Source: Dimorphilus gyrociliatus (lineage: Eukaryota; Annelida; Polychaeta; Dinophilidae). From it: a DNA stretch of 64,000 nt. Made by a program: the position numbers and the translations under genes. A model generated the notes under the pieces. It did no database searches and was not told the DNA's origin. It worked only from the letters and a program-made list of their open reading frames with translations. This document shows positions 39,426 through 51,700 of the stretch, one piece after another; positions within the stretch are counted from its first letter, which is position 1; each line of letters begins with the position of its first letter. The stretch spans positions 1 through 64,000 of the forward strand of contig CAJFCJ010000011.1 of NCBI GenBank assembly GCA_904063045.1. Reading direction: 5' to 3'.

Positions 39426-41016
39426 TTAATGCTGGGACCATTTGATTTCCTTCAAGTCTATTCCTTCTTGAACCATTTCCCATAGAGGGCTAAATATGAA
39501 AAAAAATTACATATTAAAATATTTCATATTCTTTGAAATTAAATCGAGTTACCTCATATCCCTGAGCCTGGATACTGTATCAATACATCTTTGAGCAGTG
39601 TATTCTACCTCTTTATCCGTAGTGAATCTACCAATACCGAATCTAATAGAAGAGTGGGCCAATTCTTCATCAGTACCGATAGCTCTCAGTACATATGACG
39701 GTTCAAGAGATGCCGAAGTGCAAGCACTTCCACTAGACACTGCCACTTCTTTGATTGCCATTAAAATGCTTTCTCCTTCGACGAATGAGAATGAGAAATT
39801 AACACATCCTGGGTAACATTCTTCGCTATCACCATTTCTAACGACATGACTGATACCATTAGTTATTTTGTTTACCAGTTTCTTAGATAATCTTGAAACA
39901 TGTTGATAGTCATATTCCATATCATTTAAAGAGATTTCACAGGCAGCACCTAAGCCCACAACTAGGGGAGTAGGTACTGTTCCACTTCTCATGCCTCTCT
40001 CCTGACCACCTCCGCTCTGTATAGGGTCAAGGCGAACTCTTGGTCTTCTTCTCACGTATAAAGCTCCAACACCCTTTGGTCCGTACATTTTATGGCCGCT
40101 TATTGACATTAAATCAATTTTCATCTCGTTAACATCTATCGGAATTTTACCCACTGCTTGGGCAGCATCGGTATGCAAGAACACTTTTTTAGCCCGACAA
40201 ATTTCTCCAATTTCTTTAATTGGTTGTTTAACACCAATTTCGTTGTTGACAAACATAATTGAAACTAAACTAGTATTGTCTTTTATTGCCTTCTCCAAAT
40301 CCTCCACACGTATAATTCCATTTTCTTGAACTGGAAGATAAGTAACTTCAAATCCTTCGGTTTCTAAAACTCGACAGCTATCCAATACACATTTATGTTC
40401 CTATTAAAAAGTCATTGAGTATTAGAACAAAACGTTTATATTTTCCTTCAAGATCTTACGATTTGCGTAGTGATGATATGGTTCTTACGATTCTTATAAA
40501 ATCTTCCAACACCTTTAACAGCTATATTATTTGACTCTGTAGCTCCACTTGTAAAGACAATTTCTCTTGGATCGGCACCGATAAGTTTTGCCACTTGCTC
40601 TCTGGCTTTTTCAACTGCAGCTTCACTTTCCCATCCATAAGCATGCGTTCTAGAGTGAGGATTTCCAAACTGTGCAACATTAAACGGTAGCATCGCATCT
40701 AATACTCTTGGATCCTAGTTAATAAAAAAAAACGTGGTTGTAAAAGCATACTCACTATTCGTTGATTTTAAGAGAAACTTACCAAAGGACATGTTGCCTG
40801 CACATCCAAATAAACAGGTTTAAATTCGGGAATTTCCTTATCTATTATTAAATAGGATAAACATTATTGTAAATCTATTAATCTTTTTCAAATTTTACCA
40901 CTTGAGGGTTGCAGATTTGAACTAGCTGAAAATCCTCGATTAAATCCATTTATTCCAATAAATTGCTTAGGATTAAGATTTCTAACAATTCTCGACAATG
41001 TGCCAAATTTTAACAT
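39426..41016 (-). CDS. NFS1: Cysteine desulfurase NFS1, mitochondrial
   Basis: PLP enzyme that takes sulfur from L-cysteine for Fe-S cluster assembly and tRNA thiolation. Exons from the ATG at 41016: about 41016-40899, 40842-40784, 40714-40462, 40402-39553 and 39490-39426. The N-terminus [20 protein letters not shown] is a mitochondrial presequence. The mature part begins [15 protein letters not shown]-site features: [18 protein letters not shown], and [12 protein letters not shown] with the Schiff-base lysine. The catalytic-loop cysteine lies in [17 protein letters not shown]. The end, [15 protein letters not shown], matches the metazoan C-terminus that contacts ISD11 and the scaffold. All key residues are present. 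Divergent from SPAG16 (344 bp apart). Confidence 0.97.
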
Positions 41017-41360
41017 GGCAATGGCTGAAATAGTACTTAAATTTCAAAATAAAGGCTGATATTCGAAGTTACTGATGCAAGTTATAAGTCAACCGGAAGC
41101 CAAGAAGATTGAGCGATATTAGGATATTTGTGGCTTTTTACTAGGACTGATATTCCTTCAACCAAAAGTGTGGTTACAAATCACTCATCAAACAATTTTT
41201 CTGATTGGATCTCTTACGAAAATTTATGTAAAATGAAAAACAAGTCTTTTTAGAATTTTAAAAATGGCTTACTTGTCATTTAGTCAGAGGCCATGAGTAT
41301 TTTTTTACAACAGCCTACCTCAACTCTAGCTGTTGTCTTGGTAGCATTTGTAAACAAAAC

Positions 41361-44204
41361 ATGGCTGCGCTGGAAGCCGAACCTCCAGAACGATTCTATT
41401 TGGAACGTATCCTTTGATAATACTTTTTTTGATGGTCTAGAAATGCATTAATTATTAAATGATCATTTGAGATCAAAAATAATTTCTTAAATTATATCTT
41501 TCTAAACTTAATTTAGTTTTCTTGAAGTCCGCTTTAGACTTCATAAAGTTCATCCAGCTTCTATTACCATAGTGATAATAATTAGAAGTAACCTATCTGA
41601 CTCTTTTTTTTATACTTAATGTACAAAATATACTATTTCAGACAAACTAACACAATTCATTTGAAATTATCGTGTTTTTCAAAATTAAGTAGAAATTATG
41701 TTAAAACACTGTTTATTGTCAGTCATCCTTAACTTATCTTGAAATTAGGAAGGGAAATTTTTGAGGATACAGATACCGACTTTCCTTATGAAGAAATACC
41801 TGTTGACGATGAATTTAAAACCTCTGGTAAGAATATTTTAGTTCTATTTTTCTTTTGAAGACCATGGATAGTCTAACTGTGTGTCTTAGTAGAAATCGAT
41901 GAGGATCTCGAAACAGCAGTTAGAACAATCAGGGAAGCTGAGGAGGATTGTAAAGCTAAGGTTTAACATTTCACACACAACTCTTTTTTAATATAAACAA
42001 AATTCTATCTTAACTAATCTTAGGAGCAAAGAGATGCTGAGAGAGCATCAGCAACGCTAGTAGAAACTGCAGAAGTAACAGATGATTTTGTCCGTAATTT
42101 CCTAGTTAAGATGAAAATGGAAAAAACCTTAGATTGCTTTCAAACGGAATGGTATGAAAATTTACAGAAAGGTCGACTCAATATGGAAGATGTTGGATTA
42201 GTTCCAGATGTTTATTTAAAAAACCAGAAATTAGATCATGATTTGAAGCATTATAGGTCTCAAATGGAAAAATATAAGGAAGCAGCTCTGTAAATATTAT
42301 TTTAATTCTTTTTTTTCTTTTTACTATCAACAAAATATTTATGTTTATTTTAGGCAAGCAAAAGAAACTTATATCAAACTGAGAAAAGAGAGAGATTATC
42401 ATAGGATGCATCATAAAAGAGTTGTACAAGAGAAGAATAAATTAATTCAGGATATTAAAAAGTATTGAATATTGTTTTTATGTTATTATCTATTAAAATG
42501 AAGAATTTTCTTACGAAATCATTTAGATTGAAGCATCATTACGCGTCTTATGAACCAACTTTGAAACAACTCAAAAGTAAATATGAATCTGCGATGAAAG
42601 AGAAAATGTTAACTAGATTAGAAAGAGATAGAGCAGTTGGACAAGTTTGTTTTATACTTTCGTCAATAATATATAGATGATTTATTAAATATGTTCTTTT
42701 ATTGTTATTATTATTACAGATTCAGGGATTACAATCCACTATTCGGACAATGGAAACCTGCAGAACTGGAAGTTCTAGAGATCAAGAAAGTGAAGGATTA
42801 AGACCTGTACAGAGAGGTAGTGCTGTGCTAATGGTTGATGAAAAGGGTCGTGGACCTACTCAAAGAAGTTTGCTGAAGGAAAGAAGCAGCGCCAATAATG
42901 ATGGTGAAACAACTCAATTGAGACCAGATATTAATCAGAGATCCCAATTCCCAATCGACACAAGAGTCAATCCACTTTTGAACGAAGTTCGACAATCGGC
43001 CCACACTAAGAGAGCAGGTGGTTTAAGACTATCTCATAGTTTCCAAGGACATTCTCACGCTATTAGCGGGTAAGACCTATCTAGTTTTTACATGTTCCAG
43101 ACTCATCAATATCATCATTGAAACTTTTACCGCAGGGTCAAAATGCATCCAAAGAAACAAATCCTAGCAACTGCTAGTGACGATTCCACATGGAAATTAT
43201 TTACAGTACCAGGAGGAGAACTAATTATGACGGGAGAAGGGCATCAAGATTGGGTTTCTGACTGCGATTTTCATCCTGAGTAAGAGAAAAATCGGAATGT
43301 AAATTCTTTAATTCTTATTGAATTCTTTTTATCTTGCAGTGGCACGAAATTAGTAACGGGAAGTGGAGATACAACAGTAAAAATATGGGATTTTACGAAG
43401 GGTAGTTGTATGCATACTTTTATGGAGCACAAGCACGCAGTTTGGGGAACAACTTGGCATTCCTGCGGAGATTTTATTGCAACATGTTCTATGGATAATA
43501 CATCAAAAATTTGGGATATTAACTCTCTAGAATGTAGACATACTTTACGAGGACACGCTGATTCTGTTAATAGCATAGAGTTTTTAGCCTACTCTAATAC
43601 TTTGTTAACGGCTTCAGCTGACAAGACAATTTCTCTATGGGATGCTAGAACGGTAAATATAGATGATAAATTCATAATTGTAATTATACTTTCTTGTCTC
43701 CAATAGGCAATATGTGCACAAACATTCTACGGTCATATGCACTCTGTTAACAGTGCTTGTTTCAACTTAAAGGTTAGTTTTAAATCATCCATGCCCAATT
43801 AGATAAATAACGATTATTTTCGCTCAAAATAGGGAGATACTGTGGCATCTTGCGACAGCTATGGAGTTGTTAAACTTTGGGACGTAAGAGCTGTTGCACC
43901 AATGCTTACTATTGATGTAGGCCCGCATCCAAGTAATAAAGTCCAGTTCGATCCTTCCTCTTCCGTTCTTGCTATTGCTTGCAACGATTCAATCGTTAGG
44001 ATTTACGAAGTCGCAACAGGAAAGGTATGCATCAGTTTCTTATTTCTTATAATATGCTTGACAGATCGATTGATATTCTCTTATATAATATAGATATCTG
44101 AATTAATTGGCCATACTGATGCCGTCCAGTGCTTGACATTCGACAGAGCAGGAGAGTTCTTAGTGACTGGAGGAAGCGACTTGAACGTTCGAATTTGGAC
44201 CTAA
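41361..44204 (+). CDS. SPAG16: SPAG16 / PF20, axonemal central-apparatus WD40 protein
   Basis: Protein of the central-pair apparatus of motile cilia. About 12 exons; the first is 41361-41406, joined to the exon beginning 41752. The N-terminal part has FYLER then DFPYEEIPVDDEF (human YEYEEIPDDNF). The central coiled coil has TLDCFQTEWYENLQKGRLN, RDYHRMHHKRVVQEKNKL and HHYASYEPTLKQL, nearly identical to human. From about residue 340 there are seven WD40 repeats, for example GHQDWVSDCDFHP, GSGDTTVKIWD, GHADSVNSIEF, SADKTISLWDART, GHMHSVNSACF and GGSDLNVRIWT at the end. It is strong evidence for motile cilia in the organism. Confidence 0.95.
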
Positions 44205-44634
44205 AACAATAAGAATCATAATAAAAAAAATAGGACTCGTCTTTCTATCTTATTTAATTGTTTTTAAAAGATTTTATCCCAATGAACAAATTTATGTTAA
44301 TTATACGATAAAAAACAACAAAAAGTGCAACTATTTGTCTTATCTTTTCTCGATTATTTCGTAAAAATAAATTTTTTAAAAAAGTTCATCTTACACACTA
44401 GATAGCGCTATTTGTTTGTGTATATACCTTATTATTAGAGAGAAGTTTGCACTATCTTTCTACATAGTAATCTCCTTCTATAAAAGAGTGTTACTTTTTT
44501 AATCTAAGAAGTCTAAGAATAAGTTCTCTTATACATCAAATAGTTTAAATTTTGTTGTCTATTTACCAAGATCAACATTCTAAGAACCTATTTTCGAAAT
44601 TGTACTTTATTATCAACGAGTTCGTTAATTACGT
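44205..44634. other. Intergenic, no gene seen
   Basis: AT-rich DNA between SPAG16 and the poly(A) polymerase-like gene, on the same strand. No coding signal recognised. Confidence 0.5.
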
Positions 44635-46679
44635 ATGGATAACTCATTCGAAAATTTCTTTTCAAGTCACATAAATCCTTATTACTTTAATACTCATGAA
44701 ATCGAAAGAAGGGAAATATTAGTTGAAAAATTGAATAACTATCTAAAATCATTTATGGAATCAAAAGTTAGCTTAGAAACAGATATTTTATATAAAGGGA
44801 GGAAATAATCGATTAAAATCTATATTTATAGGGTTACGGAATTGAAGATTTATTTCCAGTAAGATTGGAATGCTTTGGATCATTTGCCCTTAAAATATGT
44901 ACAAAAGGTTATATATTTTTAGAATGACTAGAAACTGAAAATAACCTTTAATGTTTGTTAATAGATACTGATGTTGATCTGGCAGCTATAGTACCACAAG
45001 GTCTCGACAAACTAAATGATGATAATTTTTTTGATGAATTTGCTGATTATCTTAAAATACACGAAACTCTATTATTAGATGATTTTCGGGTTTGTTTAAT
45101 GTTACATTTATATATAAAGAATGTGTAGAAAAAATAGAGCAAATATTTTTCAGGTCGTTAAGAAGGCAAGAGTTCCAATCATCAAACTGTGGATAGAGGG
45201 AATAGAAGTAACTATAAATAGTTTATAATAACAACTCATTTGCCAATTTTAGAATCATTTTACAAAGAAAATTAACATTTTATAGATTGACATTACTCTT
45301 GTTCGACCGTCCAATGACGTTCTTTATAAAGACTTGGGCTCTCGTAAGTATATTACTGGAATGAATGAAACTTCGATTAAAAGTATTTCCGGTAGGCTAT
45401 TGTCATATGCCTCTGCATTTTTTTAACTACACAGTTTAATTAATTCTTGCAAAGGTCTTCGAGATTTAAATTGTATAATGAAATTCTTGGAAGCTAACGA
45501 TATTAATAAGAAAATGTTTATAAACTTTAACGCTACCATTAAATTTTGGGCTATAAGTTTATTATATTTTCTTTATTTAGGCCTAAAATTACTAATATAG
45601 AATTTGTTTTTTTTTTGTTTTAGAAAAGGGCGTTTATAGTACAGTTCTAGGATTTTTCTCTGGGGCGTCACTAATCCTAATGGTTCTCTTTGTACTTAAA
45701 GAGAATAACACTGTTACCGATTTGAAAACTTATATACAATTATTCTTTTCCACCTTTGCGAAATGGTTATATTTAAATGAGAATTTTAAATAGTTATGAT
45801 CATTATTCTATCTTCTTAAAGGAATTGGAAGATTCCACTAACTTTGGAGAATCCTTATAATGATCCGCCTGATTTTATAAAAAATTTTTCTGAAATGATT
45901 ATTCATACTTTGTCTAGTCCGAGGAAGAATTCAATTAATTCTAGCAAATCATCTTCGGCCGCAATTAGGAAAGTTTTGTCAGAAAGTCATCAAACTTCCG
46001 AGATCGATGAAGGATTATTCGAAAAGAAAAATTGGATTGATGAATACAAGTTATAAGAACAATTTTTCTGTCATTTTCAATTCATTTATCTTCATTTTCA
46101 GTCATTTTATAACCATAACTGCAATCTTTGAGACGAAACATCCGGATGACAAAACCACCAAGCATTTAGATGATTGGTAAAGTATAGGATCTTGTCGTTT
46201 GTTTTAATCTTAACTACTTTTATTAATAGGGCAGGATTTATTAGGTCAAGAATATTAAGATTTTCAATTGAACTTGAAAATATGAAATATGATGATAAAG
46301 AGATTTTTAGCATTGTTCAGCCAATACTTAACAACGATAGGGAGATGTTTATTACGTATGTTTTTATTAAGACCAGCCTATAAAATTTAGTTGTTGATTT
46401 TTGTAGGTCTGACAGCCGTGTTTGGCTATTAGGTCTGGAATTTACTTGTAATTTTCAAATGAATCATTTGAATTTATCCCAGCCTACAAGAGCCTTTACT
46501 TGCGAATGTAAGCGATTCTTATTTTTTTTATGCTAAATTTAATTAAACCTATAATTTATACTTTTTTAATTGTAGTAAAACAATTAGCTACTGAAAGAGA
46601 AATATATAAATCTGGAATGAAAGTTAAAGTAGGATACTCGAATCGAAATAAATTGAACAGCCTAGGAATCTTTGAATAA
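44635..46679 (+). CDS. Divergent poly(A) polymerase (PAPOLA-type fold)
   Basis: Template-independent adenylyltransferase fold. More than ten short exons from the ATG at 44635 to the TAA at 46677-46679, about 430 residues. The nucleotidyltransferase part has the FGS motif (LECFGSFALKI), the catalytic pair in DTDVDLAAIVP, and the third aspartate in IKLWIEGIEIDITLVRPS. The central domain has TIKFWAIKKGVYSTVLGFFS, matching KLWAKRHNIYSNILGFLGG of human PAPOLA, and AKWNWKIPLTL, matching SKWEWPNPVLL. The RNA-binding part keeps WAGFIRSRILRFSIELE and SRVWLLGLEF. The MPIITPAYP block of canonical enzymes is largely replaced by a Ser/Asn-rich insert. Short, with no Ser/Thr-rich regulatory tail. Catalytic Asp residues all seem present. 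It is far more diverged than its neighbours are from their orthologues. Confidence 0.78.
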
Positions 46680-46752
46680 CAACAAAAATTTAAATAGAAT
46701 GTTTTTCTATTTTACACAAACATTTCTATCATCAATTAGAGAATGAATATTG

Positions 46753-47061
46753 TTAAATTTTAGCTGGGAAAGAACCGTTATCTCTTTGTTCATCCCACTT
46801 GGCTGTCCATTCATTAGGGCAGAGTGATTGATAAACTCTCTTGAAATATTCACATGGTTCATAGTCTTCGCCCTTGATTTTGTGACAACGATGGTAGTCC
46901 ACGTAATTTTGCCAGCAATTCCTTGTTAGAAAAATAGTTCATTTGAATAAAAGAGAAACTTTTTTACAATAATTTTCATATCCTTACTTAGTTTGGTTCT
47001 GGTTGGGGAATCGGGCGTCAAATGGAGCTGTCTTTATTTCAATAGCCTCGGAGTCCGACAT
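46753..47061 (-). CDS. COX6B1: Cytochrome c oxidase subunit 6B
   Basis: Intermembrane-space subunit of respiratory complex IV. Exons 47061-46988 and 46921-46753 with a 66-nt intron; 80 residues. [20 protein letters not shown] matches human [20 protein letters not shown]. The four cysteines of the CHCH fold appear as NCWQNYVDYHRC (CX9C) and CEYFKRVYQSLC (CX10C), as in COX6B. It ends GSFPAKI. The loop between the cysteine pairs is shorter than in human (IKGEDYEP). Stop codons of this gene and the poly(A) polymerase lie 73 bp apart, facing each other. Confidence 0.97.
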
Positions 47062-48728
47062 CTGATAATATATAAGTATATAGTATGGTTGTCAAGTAAT
47101 TAATTTTCTACCAATGTGCATTTGTAGGTCGTTGGCTTTGCCCATCAAAAATGCCGATAAAACAATGTCAAAACATTTACTCGTAGCCCTTAGATACTAG
47201 TTTACATTTTGGATTTCCTAAAATAATTGCTTATATCAAGAGCCCAAAATGAAAATTGTAATTTTTGAAGCAACAACCTTTTGTCAGAAACAAAAATGCT
47301 TTAAAGGTATTATCGCTCACGGTCAATGATATTCCTATTAGTTCTCTTTAAAATCACCCTATCTCTTTAAACATTATACCTCTCATAAAAGATAAGGCAA
47401 TTATTGATTAGATTAATGAAACCCAACGGGAAACTTACCCTTAAAAATAGATAAATTTCGTTCTAATTTTTCTCCGCAAAACCAAGTATGAAGGTGAACG
47501 ATAGGTGGCGCTCTACACTTCGTAGTTAAAAGATAAAACGCAGAGCAAAAAAAAAAATAGTACGAAAACTCTTTCGAATTTTCTAAATTTTCAAAAGAAG
47601 TTCGATATTTACAGCTTAGTTTGATTTAGAAAGTTAATTAAAAGTATTAAAATAATATACTATTGGTTTTATATATGCGATGAATAAATGTTTATATTAA
47701 TTCTTGTCTATTATATACAAAACCAGGGTGTTCCTTAGCTTGAAAAATGCTCATTTAATCTTAACAATATACAACAGAATCATATTAAAGTATCATTCAT
47801 CTTATAATTTTCCGCTATTCCCCTCTCTCTATCTTCTCTCTGTCTTCTTTCTTCCTCCTATTTTTTTTCGCTTAGAAATTCATATAGAGAGATGTATTTA
47901 TCCCTCTTTCCCGTTATGCTCTTATCATATTCGCAACTAGACTATATTATATAACGTAATTTACGTATTATTTAATTTAATTAACATATTTTTGCTTTTT
48001 TTCCGATAATTTTAACTATTATAGTATCTTACTTTCTATTTTAGACGCTTTCGACGTTTACAAGAACCTATTAATAACCTGATAAGACACACGGTATATA
48101 TCGCAGTAAATTTACGTCGTAGTTTGGACAAAGTTAAACTTTTGTCTTCAAACTATGTTAAAGGCTATGATGACAAACTGTCAAGCTAATATTTGTCTAA
48201 AATTTTATGATATTACTCAGATGAATAACTTCAATCCGTGATTTATAGTCTTAGAATTTCGCAATGTTTATGGAAATTTCCATTTTAAATATTATTATTT
48301 CTATTTGATCTCTTACTAATTAAAACTTAAAATAATGATAAAAAGTTTATGGTAAACGATAAATTGACAAAAGAGGAAACAATTCTATCTATAACAAATT
48401 CACCCGTTAGTCTGCATTTAATTAATTCTTAATTTACCACATAAGTTGAAGATTGACATTGTACATATTGCAAGAAGCTGATAAGCCTATACACTTTTTT
48501 ATTATGATTATTATACATTTCAAACCATTTAAGGAAATTAAAGATGTTGCTATATAAAAACGGATATTGAATTTTGTCTTGTGAACATTACAGAATAAGA
48601 TAAATGCATCTAAATACCTTTAACAAGATATATTTTAATTAAGTTAATCATTTATGGGAAGATTGATCAGCTCCCTCTAGTCTAGTTCGAGACTTCAAAC
48701 TTTTCCGACTTTGGAGAAAGAGTGAAAC
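47062..48728. other. 1.7-kb non-coding stretch
   Basis: AT-rich DNA between the divergent COX6B and Ig-protein starts. Open frames are short, pyrimidine-rich and without family features. Probably promoter and 5' UTR sequence for both genes. Confidence 0.5.
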
Positions 48729-51700
48729 ATGGAAATGAACGGCTTAATACTCATCTTGTTTATCTATACAGCATTATCATTAACTACTAGCAGATTTATT
48801 AAAGAAGCTGGTAAGAGATCATTTATATTACAATTAAAACAAATTACGTAGTTTTATATGTAAGAAAACCTTTATAAATTAGTTACTATTTTACATTGTT
48901 TTATTACTTCCGCCCTTCTATTCGTGTATTTTTTTATACATATATATATATATAATAATAATTATGTCGATATAAAAAAATTACAATTATTCATTAAATG
49001 CGCGTGTATTCACTTATAACGATTTTATCGAGCTAATGACGTACTTTCTCCGATAATCCGTATGTTAAGAAAGGCAATACAGTGTTAAGTAAAAGGTTAT
49101 TTTTATTTCATCATTTCTCTCAATATCTCTTATGTATTATGTTTAATAATATGAAAAAAATTAGCTATCTCTTTGTTCTTTAATTATAAAATCGAATTGA
49201 CTTATACGACTTAATAGCTCTCTCTATTTTTAACTCTTCGCTTCGTCAAGAACTTCTATTTCATTTCCGTTAAATTGTTATTCTTCCGCGAAGAATCGAC
49301 TTATTTTTCTTCTTTTGGTGGCAATCTTTCCCTTTTTAGATTATGTTGTTTTTTTTTTTTACTTCGATTTCTTAATAAAAAACCGATATGGTTCTTCGAG
49401 AGATGGCACCACTTTGGAAAGAGCGTTTCGAGTCAGGCAGAAGTTATTTAACTAGAAAGCGCCTGCATTGAAAAGAGGCTTATTTTTAGCGCTTAGCACA
49501 GACTAGTATAGCTATACAGTAAAGAATAAAATGGCTCAAAAAAAGAGCGCTTCGTTTATGGAAAAACTGCAAAAATTCACAAGACCAAGTCAAAGTTCCA
49601 AGAAAAAGCAACCTCAAACAGCACCTCCTAAGAGTAAAGAACCCGTTAAGGTCATTAATAGAATTCTTCAAACGCCTGTCAGGAAGAAAGAAGAAGAAAG
49701 ACCGAAGTTTGGTGTTGAAACGCCCAAAGTTCGGCCAAATGAGAAAACTAACATTTTTACGATGCCTGCTTCTGCTGCCAATACTCGTCATCCTCCCCCT
49801 CCTCCCCCTCTGCACCCACCACCATCATTTCAAAGGTTAGAAACTCCAAAACAACACGAGATAGATGAGGATGAGTTTAGATTGAAAGCTTTAATTGCCG
49901 AAAGTATTTTACACGGAAAGCATGATGGTCTCTCAGAAGAACAAATAAAGGAGTACCAAGGTAAAGAAAAATATTCCGTAGTCCTATATAGAATAGCAGG
50001 TATTACCTACACACTTATGAACAGAAGCGTTTGCTGTATTCGATAAGGACCAAGATGGGATAATAACGAAAGAAGAATTAGGTCACGTACTGTTTGCAAT
50101 AGGTCAGAGACCAACTATGAAGCAAATAGAACACGTACTGCAAAGGGTTAGTGGAGGTGCACCCGGTGTAACTTTTGATCAATTTGTAGCCCTAATGAAC
50201 CAAGGCTCAGATGATTATGATGGAGAGCTAAGGCAAGTTTTTAGTGTTTTCGATTTAAATTCGGATGGAGTATTAAGCACAGACGAGGTTTATCACGTAA
50301 TGGCCCAATTAAGTGATAAAATTAAATATGAAGAAGTTAAAGAAATGGTTCAAGAAGCTGACAGTAACGGTGATGGATATGTCGATTTTAGCGAATTCAA
50401 AACCATACTTCAAGCTAAATAAAAACATTTTTTTCCACACTAGTCGAATTATATAGCCACAGTAAGAAAAAAATAAGAATAATAAACAATAAATGAGAGA
50501 ATACTCTAGTTTAAAATAAGAAAAAAACCTTCCTTCCGGTTCCTGTTTTTAGAACTGGGGAAAAAAAAACGTTGTAATAAAAACAAAACGACAATTTCCT
50601 TTTTTGGAGATAATTGTAATATATTTATTGTTAAATATAATAACGTTCTAAAGGAATATCATGATCATTTATTAACTTATTCTCAAGATGTTAAATTTTC
50701 ATTCTTTTATCATTCCTAATCAAGTTCAATCCTTATTCAACTAATCTTTGATATCCCCGTAATATCTCCAACTATAAAATAGGTATTCAGCTATTTTAGC
50801 TATAGTAATAAATAATTTGTATATAAAAGTGGAATTTAACCAAAACAAAATTAGTCCTATATACTTAACGTTCTTGCTCGACTTGTTATACTTTAGGCCT
50901 AATATGAGTCATATTTAGGTAGCACATAGCAAACTTTTTGAAGCATTTTTGGGTTTTCAAAGTCACATGACGACCCTTATGTTATAGTTAGCCGTACGAC
51001 ACTATATAAAGCCGGTAAAACTACAAACTGCTTATTAAGAGACACTAGAGTATCTTTGCAAAAAATTACCACTTTGGCATCCGAAAAAATAAGTAAATAA
51101 CTAACAAAACATGGACCGCAAAGATGGTAGTAATCATAAGGAGACAAGTGAAATCTGGAAACAAAATGAAAAACAGACTGATCAGGAGAAATCGACTGCA
51201 TTCGGTAATATGCTTGAGAGAAGCCTAAATGCAACTTATTTATCAATGGGTCTTACTCTCGGTGGTGAATTAGGCCTATTTGATAGAATTTTAGAGCAAG
51301 ATAGTTTAACTTGCCAAGAACTTGCAGAGAAGAGTCAAACTAAGCAGTGTTTTGTAAATGAGTGGCTAGGTTTGATGGTATCATCGGGAATTATTGACTG
51401 TATTCCAGATTCTGACCCAGAGAGATATTTCATTGCCGATTATAAGAAATCATCACTTCAAGGACAGTATAGCTGGTTGGCCTGGGCAAAAGAATTGTCA
51501 GGTTACTTTAAGACATATGACACTGTTTCCCAGTGTTTCAAATTGAGCGGACCTAGAGGAGTTGATAGAAATCAATTGGATGCATTCTATGATTTTTACG
51601 AAAATATGGACAAGGAATCGGCCGACAAATGGTCGGAAATGAAATCAACTTTTGCCCAAATTCCAGGTAATAGTCCGAAAATGACTTAATTAACATTTTA

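Noticed and set aside
47704-47940. Pyrimidine-rich open frame between COX6B and the Ig gene
   Set aside because: Low-complexity Phe/Leu/Ser content from TC-rich DNA, no motif, no splice logic.
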